A DNA stretch of 56,634 bases from Hungateiclostridiaceae bacterium UBA1305 (GTDB taxonomy: Bacteria > Bacillota > Clostridia > Acetivibrionales > DTU013), in NCBI GenBank assembly GCA_002307275.1, contig DBTX01000054.1:2476-59109 (forward strand), in the 5' to 3' direction. This document shows, piece by piece, positions 24,828-33,773 of this stretch. The position numbers and the translations under genes were made by a program. Each line of letters opens with the position of its first letter. Position 1 is the stretch's first letter. A model generated the notes under the pieces. The model was not told the origin of the DNA, did not search any database, and saw nothing but the letters and a program-made list of their open reading frames with translations.

Positions 24828-25598
24828 TTATGTCCCTACTATGTGCATTCCGCTGTCAACATGGATGACCTCGCCTGTAATAGCCTTTGACATGCCGCTT
24901 AAGAGGAAAACTGCAGTATCACCGAGTTCGGACAGTTCGACATTTTTTCTGAGAGGAGACCTTTCACGAGCAATCTCCAGCATAGTTCCAAAATCCTTTA
25001 CACCCTTTGCCGATATCGTCCTGACAGCTCCTGCCGATATCGCATTGACCCTGATCCCATCGGTCCCCATGTCGTTTGCCAGGTACATAACGCTTGCTTC
25101 AAGAGCCGCTTTCGCAACTCCCATTACATTATAGCCTGTGAACGCTTTTTCCGAGCCCATGTATGTCAATGTCACAATGCTGCCGCCTTCGGTCATGAGT
25201 TCCCTTACCCGATTGCTCACAGCTATAAGTGAGTATGCACTGATATCATGCGCAAGAGCAAATCCGTCTCTTGAGGTTTTCACAAATCTGTCCTTCAGGT
25301 CATCCTTCCTCGCATATGCTATTGCATGCACAAGACCATGTACTATGTTGAATTTGCCCTTTATTTCATTAAAAAAGGTTTCTATATCGCTGTCTGAAGT
25401 GACATTGAGCGGGAAAGCGCTCACATTGCCCAATTCTGCCGCCAGCTCTTCAACAGCTTCCTTCTCCCGTTCCCCCTGGTAAGTGAAAACAAGCGAAGCA
25501 CCTTCTCTATGAGCCGCGACTGCTATGCCCCAGGCGATACTCCATTTGTTTCTCACGCCCATGATAATTATATTTTTACCTTTGAGTAACTCTCCCAT
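24828..25598 (-). CDS. fabI: Enoyl-[acyl-carrier-protein] reductase (NADH), FabI
   Basis: A 256-residue FabI, the last reductase of each fatty-acid elongation round. It has the FabI-specific cofactor loop GVRNKWSIAWGIA (14-26), not a classical TGxxxGIG, the HAIAYA segment (91-96), catalytic Y156 and K163 (Y-x6-K; GYNVMGVAK), a further Y146 in LTYMGS, and SAGAVRT. ATG at 25598 has AAGGGA about 9 bases upstream; a TTG two codons earlier is possible. Single gene with a good promoter at 25669. Standard FabI inhibitors would be expected to bind, but position 95 is Tyr, so this is not certain. Confidence 0.94.
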   Translation of the reverse strand: MGELLKGKNIIIMGVRNKWSIAWGIAVAAHREGASLVFTYQGEREKEAVEELAAELGNVSAFPLNVTSDSDIETFFNEIKGKFNIVHGLVHAIAYARKDDLKDRFVKTSRDGFALAHDISAYSLIAVSNRVRELMTEGGSIVTLTYMGSEKAFTGYNVMGVAKAALEASVMYLANDMGTDGIRVNAISAGAVRTISAKGVKDFGTMLEIARERSPLRKNVELSELGDTAVFLLSGMSKAITGEVIHVDSGMHIVGT

Positions 25599-25668
25599 TG
25601 TCAATCGTCCCTTTCATTCTTTACCCGGGTGCAGACATATGATGATATGCGCCGGTTATATTTATACT

Positions 25669-25696
25669 ATTCTAACATTAATTTATTCATTGTCAA
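25669..25696 (-). promoter_or_regulatory. Promoter of fabI
   Basis: Minus strand TTGACA, 16 bases, TAGAAT. CATATG-containing sequences lie on both sides (25638, 25703), but no FapR or FabT site could be recognised. The rest of the 25599-25940 gap shows nothing I can name. Confidence 0.75.
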
Positions 25697-25940
25697 CTGG
25701 TCATATGTCCAGGTAATAAATATTGTCCTGTTCGTCAGGAAACATGACAAAAGCCCGCAGGGATAATACCAAGGCCGGCCTGCCACAAATCGTGTCCAGT
25801 CTCTGTGACAAGTTGGTTATCCGCTGCGAGCTCTTATTTATTATTTACGATAGAGTATAAATTATGCATTTCTGCCAAAGACAATGCCGTAATACAGTAA
25901 AATGCGCCCGAATTATGTCCTGAATAGTTGGAATGTTGCA

Positions 25941-27287
25941 CTAATGTGCGGCAGCCAGCAGCTCTTCGGCAAGCTCCGTCAGCAAACGTCTTTCGTTTAA
26001 AGCCGGATCGTCAAGTACCTTCTCAAACAGAAGACCAAGTACCCTGCCTACCTCTTTGCCCTGCTCAAAACCCATATCGATCAGGTCATTCCCGTTTATC
26101 GCCATGTCACTCAGCTTCAGACATTGCCTCTTTTCTTTGAGTTCGTTATAAATGCCCTCAATCCGGTCCACATATTCCAGACCCTTTTTAATATCTTTAG
26201 GGATCTGGGCGGATTTATCCGCTCTTTTAACATTCATCAGATCCGGGAAAATATCCTCGCCAACCACATTCACAGCCTTTGCAACAGCTTTTGGCACCGG
26301 CGCTATTTCCCGGTCATGATATTTGATTAGTCGAAGAATTCTGTCGGTACTCCTGTTGTCAAATTTCAACCTACCCAGAATCCCACTGGCAATTTCCACA
26401 CTTTTTGCGGGGTGTCCATAATAATGATCGATCCCTTTTTCGTCGGTCGTATGCGTCACTGCTTTCCCAGTATCATGCAGCAGCATCGCCCATCTCAGGT
26501 TTTTATCATTTACGCATGCGGCAACGGCACGAAGCGTATGTTCGCCGACGCCATAGGCATGATGGGGATTATTTTGAGGAGTATTAAAGCACGCCTCCAT
26601 CTCAGGTAAAATAAGCTTCAGTATGCCGATTTCCTTTAAAAGCATAAACTTCATCGGATGATCAGAGGTCAATATCCCGGTTAACTCCTCGCGGATCCTT
26701 TCGCTGCTGACATTTGATATAAGACTGCTTTGTTCTTTGGCCGCCTTCAACGTCCTGTTTTCTATTTCAAATCCGAGACGAGCCGCAAACCGCACAGCTC
26801 TGAGTATCCGCAGAGAATCCTCGCTGAATCTCTCGCCCGGTTTTCCGACAGCCTTTATGATTCCGGCAGCGATATCCTTCATTCCTCCGAAAGGGTCTAC
26901 AATTCCTCTTTCGTCATTCCATGCCATAGCATTCATTGTAAAATCCCTGCGTCGAAGGTCATCCTCAAGATTTGCTGTGAATTCTACCTTGTTCGGTCGC
27001 CTGCCGTCTTCATACTGACCGTCAATACGAAAGGTCGTGACTTCAAAAGCCTCTCCTTCAAGCATCACGGTAACAGTGCCATGCTTGAGCCCTGTATCGA
27101 TTGTTTTGGTGAAAAGCTCCTTCACGAAAAAAGGCAGTGCAATCGTTGTGATATCCCAGTCTTTGGGCGTCCTGCCAAGAACGGAATCACGCACACAGCC
27201 TCCGACCGCATACGCTTCACAGCCATTTTCCTTCAGCGTCCTCAATATATTCAATACCTTCTCAGGCGGTTGTATCAATTCATGCAT
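25941..27287 (-). CDS. cca: CCA tRNA nucleotidyltransferase (class II, with HD domain)
   Basis: A 448-residue class II nucleotidyltransferase that adds or repairs the CCA end of tRNA. Motif A is AVGGCVRDSVLGR with the metal aspartates in DWD (43-45). RRDFTMNAM and RILRAVRFAARLGF follow, then the neck and body. A C-terminal HD domain carries HTLRAV, LLHDTGK and KYHDRE, as in the HD-containing CCA enzymes. The closely related A-adding enzymes and poly(A) polymerase cannot be fully excluded by eye, but the length and HD domain favour the CCA-adding type. ATG at 27287 is the frame start; the binding site is weak (TACGAGG region). Single gene. Confidence 0.9.
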   Translation of the reverse strand: MHELIQPPEKVLNILRTLKENGCEAYAVGGCVRDSVLGRTPKDWDITTIALPFFVKELFTKTIDTGLKHGTVTVMLEGEAFEVTTFRIDGQYEDGRRPNKVEFTANLEDDLRRRDFTMNAMAWNDERGIVDPFGGMKDIAAGIIKAVGKPGERFSEDSLRILRAVRFAARLGFEIENRTLKAAKEQSSLISNVSSERIREELTGILTSDHPMKFMLLKEIGILKLILPEMEACFNTPQNNPHHAYGVGEHTLRAVAACVNDKNLRWAMLLHDTGKAVTHTTDEKGIDHYYGHPAKSVEIASGILGRLKFDNRSTDRILRLIKYHDREIAPVPKAVAKAVNVVGEDIFPDLMNVKRADKSAQIPKDIKKGLEYVDRIEGIYNELKEKRQCLKLSDMAINGNDLIDMGFEQGKEVGRVLGLLFEKVLDDPALNERRLLTELAEELLAAAH

Positions 27288-27455
27288 ATACTACCTCGTA
27301 TTAATGTCCAGTAATGTCGTTTACTATAATTTTAGCATACCCGGTAATTAATATGAATAAAATTCAACTGCAATATTTGGATGTTTTGAAACAAATCGGT
27401 TTTTGACAACGTCATAGTAATGTATAATGTGGTTATAGAATGAGAGGTTTAAAAC

Positions 27456-30400
27456 ATGGAAAACAAATTTTTTAAATTCTTCAGGAATAAACCAGTAGTG
27501 ATCATTTCAGCCGTGTTGTTTGTACTGCTGGCTGCTGCAGGGGTTGCAGCCCTGCTTGGCGTATTCGGCGGCGGTGATGTTCGTGATGTGACTTCCACGA
27601 TAAATTCGACTTCTGCCCAGAGCGGTACAGTCAGTCTTTCCGACATGACTATGAAGATAACGGCACTGGAATCCGATAGCCTGGGGGTAAGCCCTACTTC
27701 AGCCTTCAAGCTTGTCTTTGACAGTCCTCCGGATGAGAGTGAGATCACTTCATCACTGAAAATAGTGCCGGAGCAGTCTTACAAGTTGAAGAAGGTATCC
27801 CGCAGCGAGTACAGTATGACCTTCGACAAGCCTCTCGAAAAGGACAGCATCTACCGCTTCACAGTCAGTGATAAAAATACCGGAGCTGCACAGTCCTGGG
27901 CCTTCCAGACAAAGAAATCACTGAATGTGATCAGGAGTCTTCCACGCAATAAAGGTGTGCAGGTACCCATAAATTCGGGTATTGAAATCACCTTCAACGC
28001 AGAAAAAATAGAAAATCCGGAAAAATATTTTGAAATATCGCCAAAAACAAACGGAACGTTCGAGCAGCACGGGAAAACACTTGTTTTCGTCCCTGAAAAG
28101 CTGCAGGAATCAACAATCTACACCGTTACAATAAAAAGCGGGATCGGTGTAAAGGACAGCAGTGAAGTTCTTGAAAATGATTATACCTTTAGTTTTCAGA
28201 CAATCGTGCCTGAGAGCAATACCGATAAAAACAGCTATTTCTCATTCTCTGACAGCATGTACAGCTTTACCCCCCAGGCTGTCCCCGCAATGCGGATTTA
28301 TGCAGATGAGAATATGGTTAACACCGAGGTGGCTCTTGAAATTTATAGCTATCCCGATGCAGACAGCTTCCTCAAAGTATTGAAAAGCCTTGATAAAACA
28401 CCTTCCTGGGCTGTGTTCCAAAATAAAACGAATAAATATGATGAAAGCAAGCTGGGAAAGGCTGCAACCGTAAAAGCACGCATCGTCTCCTATCAGAAGG
28501 AGTACTGGAATACCACTTACCTTTTACTTCCGGCATCACTTCCTGAAGGTTATTACCTTGTCAAGTCAGAAATTAACGGTCATTATTACTACACGCAGCT
28601 GCAGATTAATCCGGCCTCCGTATACATACTTGCGGCAAAAAACAAAACACTGGCCTGGCTGAACGATTCAGCAACCGGAAGCCCACTGGACGGTGCAGAG
28701 GTAATGCTGGACAACGGAACGCCTGTCAAATCAGATAAGGATGGTTTGGCGGTACTGAACGACAAACTGCCTGAAACCAATGACTATCAAAGCTTCTATT
28801 TCCTCATCAAGCCTCAAAACAGCAACCCCTTTGTAGCACAGGTCGGAGGCAGTCCGAATCAGCCTTATTCCAGCTACTATAATAATTCAGGTGTTGTGGA
28901 TGATTACTGGGCATACCTATATCTGGATAAAGGTATCTATATGCCTGAAGATACCGTCAACGCCTGGGGCGTCATCAAGCCCAGGGACAGCAGCAGTACT
29001 AAAAAGGAAGCCGTATTGGAGCTGATCCGTTATGACTATTCTACAAATGGAGATGAAAATGTCTCAGTCCTTACATCGTCAAAGGTGGACTTATCCCCGA
29101 ACGGTACGTTTACAGGGAGTCTTCGGCTTACCAACTACAATCCGGGTTCCTACGAAGTAAGGGTAAGAATCGGAGATAAGACATTTCAAACAAGTTATAT
29201 CCAGATCATGGAGTATACAAAGCCCGCTTATAAGATCGATATCATTCCCGACCACAATTACATGTACGCATGGGAAACCGTCAACTTTGATATACACGCC
29301 TCATTTTTTGAAGGCACTCCTGTAAAAGGGCTGAAGTTGAATTATGACTGCAGTATAAGTGGGAACACCCAGTTGAACAAAAACGCAGCTAATAGCGGCA
29401 GTCTTGTGAGCAATGATTCGGGCGCATCAAAAGTATCCCTGGTTCCAACCACTTCCGATCAAGGCTGGAGGCCACAATCGCTGTATTTGAATGTCAGCAA
29501 TCAGGAGGCGGAGGAGCAGGCAATCAGCGAATACAGCACTGTCACTGTATTCCCAAAGGATACGATGGTTGAAGTCAAAACAAATATGGAAGGGTCCAAT
29601 GGCAAAATATCCATATCGACAAGCAGAATCAATCTTGAAAAGCTAAAGGATGCCGCAGAAGGCTATTACAGTGAGGATCAATACCGGGGAGCCCCGGTTG
29701 ATATGCCGCTGACTGCAAAGCTGTATGAAAAGCATTATGAGAAAAAAAAGACCGGCGATTATTACGACTACATCAACAAGGTGAAACGTGATACGTTTGA
29801 ATATTATGAAGTTCAGTCCCTTGTAAGTGATTACAGCTTTTCTACTGTAAATGGGAAATATGAAATAAATTATACAAACAAAAATGACAAAAGCTATTTT
29901 ATAGAAGTATACGGAAAAGATTCGAAAGGCCGCAATATTAAAGAAACACAGTATGTATACAACTGGAACTACTATTCCCCCTATTCCGGCAATACCGCCT
30001 ATTCCATCGCCAGGACGGATTACACCAAACTGTATAAAGAGGGTGAGAATGTTCCCGTAGAAGTGAAACATTCTGCACAAGACGCTGCAGCTACCGGCAG
30101 CAGCATTGGCAGCAACGGCGGCAGGTACCTGTTCATCCGCATGAAAAACGGGATACTGGATTATATGGTAAAATCCGATCCGAAGTATGACTTCACTTTT
30201 AATAAAGATTATATACCGAACATGTATGTAAAGGCATTGTGTTTTGACGGCAGCAATATTTATGATGCAGGTATTGTCCAGTATAACTATGATACCGGCG
30301 AAAGCAAGCTGGATATAAGTGTTCAGGCGGACAAGGAGAAATACAAGCCCGGGGACACCGTAAAGCTTACCTTTGATGTAAAAGACAACAAAGGTAAACC

Positions 30401-32453
30401 AAGCAGTTCGGAGGTAAATGTCAGTATCGTGGATGAAGCCTTTTTCATAATTTCTCCCCAGTATGTCGATACCTTAAGCTCACTCTACAGTCCTGCCATT
30501 TCAAGCGGGATCATCTCCGATTATCTCTCCTACCACCCGGCGGACGAAGTCGGGTCCTCAATGGCGGAAGGCGGCGAGGGGGGCGATATGTATGTCAGGA
30601 AGGATTTCAGGGACAGCGCTTTGTTTCTTACTGTCAAAAGTGACAGCAGCGGCAAGGCGGAGGTCAGCTTCAAGCTCCCCGACAACCTGACCTCCTGGAG
30701 GGTGACCTACCAGGCTGTTACGGAAGATCTAAAGGCAGGCAGCGGTAAAATGAACATTACCTCGAAGCTTCCGTTCTTTGTGGACACTATATTCAACAAG
30801 TCCTTCATTACCGGAGACAGCCCTTCCATACTTGTCAGAGCCAACGGTACGGAGCTGGCTCCTGCTGCGGAAGTGAACTATACCGTTGTAATGACAAATG
30901 AAGACGGTTCTTCAAAAGCATACAATACAACAGGCAGAGCTGATACGCTTGCTGAAATACAACTGGATGCACTCGCTGCAGGTAATTACACCATAAGGGC
31001 CGAAGCTGTCAGCGGCAGTTTGAAGGATGCTATGGAACGAAGTTTTAAAGTATCGGACAGTCTTCTTGAAACGTCGAAAACTGACTATATAAATCTTGCT
31101 GACAGTACCGTGCTTTCAAATAGTGCAAAGGGCCTCACCTCACTAGTATTATACGGGGAGGATTCTTCGTTGCTTTACAATGAGCTGCAGGACCTTTACT
31201 GGAGCTGGGGGCAAAGGCTTGACCAGAAACTGGCCAATAAAATTGCGGGAGAACTCCTGAAAACAAACTTCAATGAGACAATCTACAGCGATGAATCCTT
31301 TGATATTCAAAATTATCAAACAGAGGATGGCGGTTTGGCACTACTCACCTACGACAGCAGCAATCCGGCATTATCTGCAAAGCTGTGTTCACTGGCTGCT
31401 GATTATGTAGACCGTGAAGCACTGGCCTCCTACTTCAATATGCTCCTGAACGACAGCAAGACAACGCCGGAGGATATCGCATACGCATACTGGGGTCTTG
31501 CAGCGCTTCATGAGCCTGTACTGCTGGATATCCGCAACCGGCTTGAAGCTGAGGACCTGACTCCTAAAATTAAGTTGATCCTTGGCACGGCATTGTCTGA
31601 AATAGGTGATTACCAGGGGGCGCGTGATATTTATGAGAATGTGATGGAGAACTCGGGCAAGGTGGAAGATACCTTTGCATACGTAGAAAACGGGTCAAGG
31701 GATGAGAGTATTGATGCGACGGCAATGTGTTCACTGATTGCCCTCAGGATAAACGCGCCTGAAAAAATCAAGCTGTTCAATTACATCAAGTCCAACTCTA
31801 CCTCAGAGCTGCTTGTAAACCTTGAGCGCCTGATATTCGTAAAAAATTATATCAAGAACGCCAGCCTGGACTGCAGCTTCAACTATGAACTCGACGGATC
31901 CAAAAAGTCGGTCGACCTGAAGAACGGCGGCTATTACAGGCTTACTGTAACACCGGAAAAGCTGGCGTCACTGAAGTTCAGCAGTGTAAAGGGGAAGATC
32001 GTCGCCGCCTCCACTTACGTGGCACCTGTGAGCGAAATCAGATCCGGCAGCGGGAGTACCCTATCGATTCAACGCATGTATGAAGCTGACGGAGTAAAAA
32101 GCGCAACAGAATTTGACCGTTCCTGCAACATCAAGGTCACGATCACACCAAAATTCAGTGAAAGCGCCCCGGACGGTTTTTATGAAATCACAGACATTCT
32201 GCCTGCTGGCTTCAGATATGTCGCAAATTCCCCGGGCAAGGAAAATACAGACTGGTACCCTGATGAGGTCACCGGGCAAAAGGTCGTTTTTGGTTATTAT
32301 TATAACAAAGTCAGATTCAAGAATAACAGTATTGTATATTTTGCCAAAGCTGTCAGTCCCGGTACTTATACCGCCGATAATGCAGCGATCCGTCACGTGG
32401 ACAGCAGCCTGACCGGATTTACGGAAAAGCTGAAGATCAAGGTGAAGAAATAG
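27456..32453 (+). CDS. Alpha-2-macroglobulin-like surface protein without thioester
   Basis: A 1665-residue protein anchored by an N-terminal membrane helix (13-36). Two Ig-like/Big_5 domains follow, then macroglobulin MG domains including the family core: VSIVDEAFFIISPQ, the SSGKAEVSFKLPDNLTSWR stretch and LPFFVDTIFNKSFITGD. A toroid-like region has the TEDGGLALLTYDSSNPAL signature, and a last beta domain ends in KIKVKK. The reactive CxEQ thioester is absent: the matching place reads WGQRLDQKLA, and no CxEQ occurs anywhere. It may trap or bind partners without covalent linkage. ATG at 27456 has GAGAGG upstream. The MEMO-like gene follows 26 bases later, probably in the same transcript. Confidence 0.87.
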   Translation: MENKFFKFFRNKPVVIISAVLFVLLAAAGVAALLGVFGGGDVRDVTSTINSTSAQSGTVSLSDMTMKITALESDSLGVSPTSAFKLVFDSPPDESEITSSLKIVPEQSYKLKKVSRSEYSMTFDKPLEKDSIYRFTVSDKNTGAAQSWAFQTKKSLNVIRSLPRNKGVQVPINSGIEITFNAEKIENPEKYFEISPKTNGTFEQHGKTLVFVPEKLQESTIYTVTIKSGIGVKDSSEVLENDYTFSFQTIVPESNTDKNSYFSFSDSMYSFTPQAVPAMRIYADENMVNTEVALEIYSYPDADSFLKVLKSLDKTPSWAVFQNKTNKYDESKLGKAATVKARIVSYQKEYWNTTYLLLPASLPEGYYLVKSEINGHYYYTQLQINPASVYILAAKNKTLAWLNDSATGSPLDGAEVMLDNGTPVKSDKDGLAVLNDKLPETNDYQSFYFLIKPQNSNPFVAQVGGSPNQPYSSYYNNSGVVDDYWAYLYLDKGIYMPEDTVNAWGVIKPRDSSSTKKEAVLELIRYDYSTNGDENVSVLTSSKVDLSPNGTFTGSLRLTNYNPGSYEVRVRIGDKTFQTSYIQIMEYTKPAYKIDIIPDHNYMYAWETVNFDIHASFFEGTPVKGLKLNYDCSISGNTQLNKNAANSGSLVSNDSGASKVSLVPTTSDQGWRPQSLYLNVSNQEAEEQAISEYSTVTVFPKDTMVEVKTNMEGSNGKISISTSRINLEKLKDAAEGYYSEDQYRGAPVDMPLTAKLYEKHYEKKKTGDYYDYINKVKRDTFEYYEVQSLVSDYSFSTVNGKYEINYTNKNDKSYFIEVYGKDSKGRNIKETQYVYNWNYYSPYSGNTAYSIARTDYTKLYKEGENVPVEVKHSAQDAAATGSSIGSNGGRYLFIRMKNGILDYMVKSDPKYDFTFNKDYIPNMYVKALCFDGSNIYDAGIVQYNYDTGESKLDISVQADKEKYKPGDTVKLTFDVKDNKGKPSSSEVNVSIVDEAFFIISPQYVDTLSSLYSPAISSGIISDYLSYHPADEVGSSMAEGGEGGDMYVRKDFRDSALFLTVKSDSSGKAEVSFKLPDNLTSWRVTYQAVTEDLKAGSGKMNITSKLPFFVDTIFNKSFITGDSPSILVRANGTELAPAAEVNYTVVMTNEDGSSKAYNTTGRADTLAEIQLDALAAGNYTIRAEAVSGSLKDAMERSFKVSDSLLETSKTDYINLADSTVLSNSAKGLTSLVLYGEDSSLLYNELQDLYWSWGQRLDQKLANKIAGELLKTNFNETIYSDESFDIQNYQTEDGGLALLTYDSSNPALSAKLCSLAADYVDREALASYFNMLLNDSKTTPEDIAYAYWGLAALHEPVLLDIRNRLEAEDLTPKIKLILGTALSEIGDYQGARDIYENVMENSGKVEDTFAYVENGSRDESIDATAMCSLIALRINAPEKIKLFNYIKSNSTSELLVNLERLIFVKNYIKNASLDCSFNYELDGSKKSVDLKNGGYYRLTVTPEKLASLKFSSVKGKIVAASTYVAPVSEIRSGSGSTLSIQRMYEADGVKSATEFDRSCNIKVTITPKFSESAPDGFYEITDILPAGFRYVANSPGKENTDWYPDEVTGQKVVFGYYYNKVRFKNNSIVYFAKAVSPGTYTADNAAIRHVDSSLTGFTEKLKIKVKK

Positions 32454-32479
32454 GTTGGAACAGAAACGGAGGTAAACTT

Positions 32480-33538
32480 ATGAGAAAGCACGGCACTTGG
32501 TTTCTATCAGCCCTGGCCGTGCTTTGTCTTATTTTCCTGACTGGTCATGGGATCCTGGTAAAAGGGGAGAAAGCTCAATTGGGAAGGTTAAGCAATTTAA
32601 CATCATCAATTCCGGAACAAACAGTTCAGCAACCGTCTCTGGATGCCACCGACGTTTACAGCCTTAAGCAAGCACCTCCCCTCCAGTCCCAATCTTTCCT
32701 AAACTGCAAGTATTACAACAGCAAGGATTTCATGGGCTCGGTTTCCGCGGCAGGTTCGGTCACAGCAGCAAGCGCTGCAACCGGAGCCGAAGCCAATACC
32801 GTGGTCAATACAAGCGTCATAGTGGGCGGGGTCGTGCCGCATCATCTACTGGCGGGTAAAATGATTGCTGTTTTTTTTAAAACTCTTTCCGAAAGTAATC
32901 CTGATACTTTGGTCATACTGGCTCCAAACCATGGGAGAATCGGGCACAACAGTATCAATACCTCATTACTCGGATGGAATACAGACCTGGGTACGCTCGA
33001 AAACGATTCTGTTCTGACAAATTGGATTATTTCAAAAATTGGCGCATCGCAGGATAATACACTGATGGAAGAGGAGCATTCCATTTCCTCTCTGATACCC
33101 TACATCAAATACTACATGCCTGATGTCAAAATAGTTCCGATACTGCTGCATGGCAACTATCCGGCGAATAAATCCGAGGAGTTGGGCAAAAAGCTCGCTG
33201 ATGAGTTGTCAGGCCTGTCAGGAAAGTCAAACACGTACGGCACTGTCATCATAGCCTCCGTCGATTTTTCCCATTATCTTGATGCGGCTGCAGCGGACAA
33301 AATGGATGAAAAGACATTGTCCGCAATAAAAGCATTTGATATCAGGAGCATAGGCATGATGGGCAATGATAACCTTGATTCGCCGCCTTCCATCATCGCA
33401 CTCCTAAGCGCCATGAAGGAATTGAAGGCGGCCGGACTTGAAGTGACCGGCCATAACAACTCCTCCATCATTGCGGGAAAAGGTGCCGATTACACCACAA
33501 GTTACTTCACAATACTGTTCAGGCATCAATTGCGGTAA
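32480..33538 (+). CDS. Membrane-anchored MEMO-family protein (AmmeMemoRadiSam system protein B)
   Basis: A 352-residue protein with an N-terminal signal/membrane helix (7-24), a variable Ser/Ala-rich stretch to about 110, then a MEMO domain. Conserved residues are HH at 121-122 in VVPHHLLAG, NHG at 150-152, the Glu-His of EEHSISSLIPYI and DFSHYL, which line the class-III-dioxygenase-like metal pocket. Most MEMO proteins are cytoplasmic and sit beside AMMECR1 and a radical-SAM gene; here neither is present and the domain is exported. It begins 26 bases after the macroglobulin gene, which suggests a joint role at the surface. ATG at 32480 has GGAGG 7 bases upstream. Activity is unknown. Confidence 0.85.
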   Translation: MRKHGTWFLSALAVLCLIFLTGHGILVKGEKAQLGRLSNLTSSIPEQTVQQPSLDATDVYSLKQAPPLQSQSFLNCKYYNSKDFMGSVSAAGSVTAASAATGAEANTVVNTSVIVGGVVPHHLLAGKMIAVFFKTLSESNPDTLVILAPNHGRIGHNSINTSLLGWNTDLGTLENDSVLTNWIISKIGASQDNTLMEEEHSISSLIPYIKYYMPDVKIVPILLHGNYPANKSEELGKKLADELSGLSGKSNTYGTVIIASVDFSHYLDAAAADKMDEKTLSAIKAFDIRSIGMMGNDNLDSPPSIIALLSAMKELKAAGLEVTGHNNSSIIAGKGADYTTSYFTILFRHQLR

Positions 33539-33659
33539 GTCATATTCCGAAATACCTGGCAATGTTCACCAGTCTCGCCTTCTTTCCTCTCATAGTTTAC
33601 AATATGGCTGCTGTAAGGATATTTTAAGGATATTTTTTTAATAATCTAAAAAATTTTAA

Positions 33660-33688
33660 TTAACATTTGTTCCAATTACGGGTATAAT
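33660..33688 (+). promoter_or_regulatory. Promoter of the murA-like gene
   Basis: TTAACA, 17 bases, TATAAT, leaving a leader of about 80 bases. TGTTCC occurs on both sides of the -10 box (33668-33673 and 33694-33699), which might be a regulator site. Confidence 0.7.
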
Positions 33689-33773
33689 AAGAATGTTCCA
33701 AATGAACCAGTTGCAATACGAATAAACAAATACTTTTTGCAACATACATATCACAGAAAGCGGGAATAAACAA

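Noticed and set aside
27403..27428. TTGACA and TATAAT before the macroglobulin gene
   Set aside because: The spacing is only 14 bases, too short for a normal sigma-A promoter; the real promoter could not be fixed.
31180..31260. Possible thioester motif in the macroglobulin toroid
   Set aside because: No Cys-x-Glu-Gln occurs; the segment reads WGQRLDQKLA, so a covalent trap is not supported.
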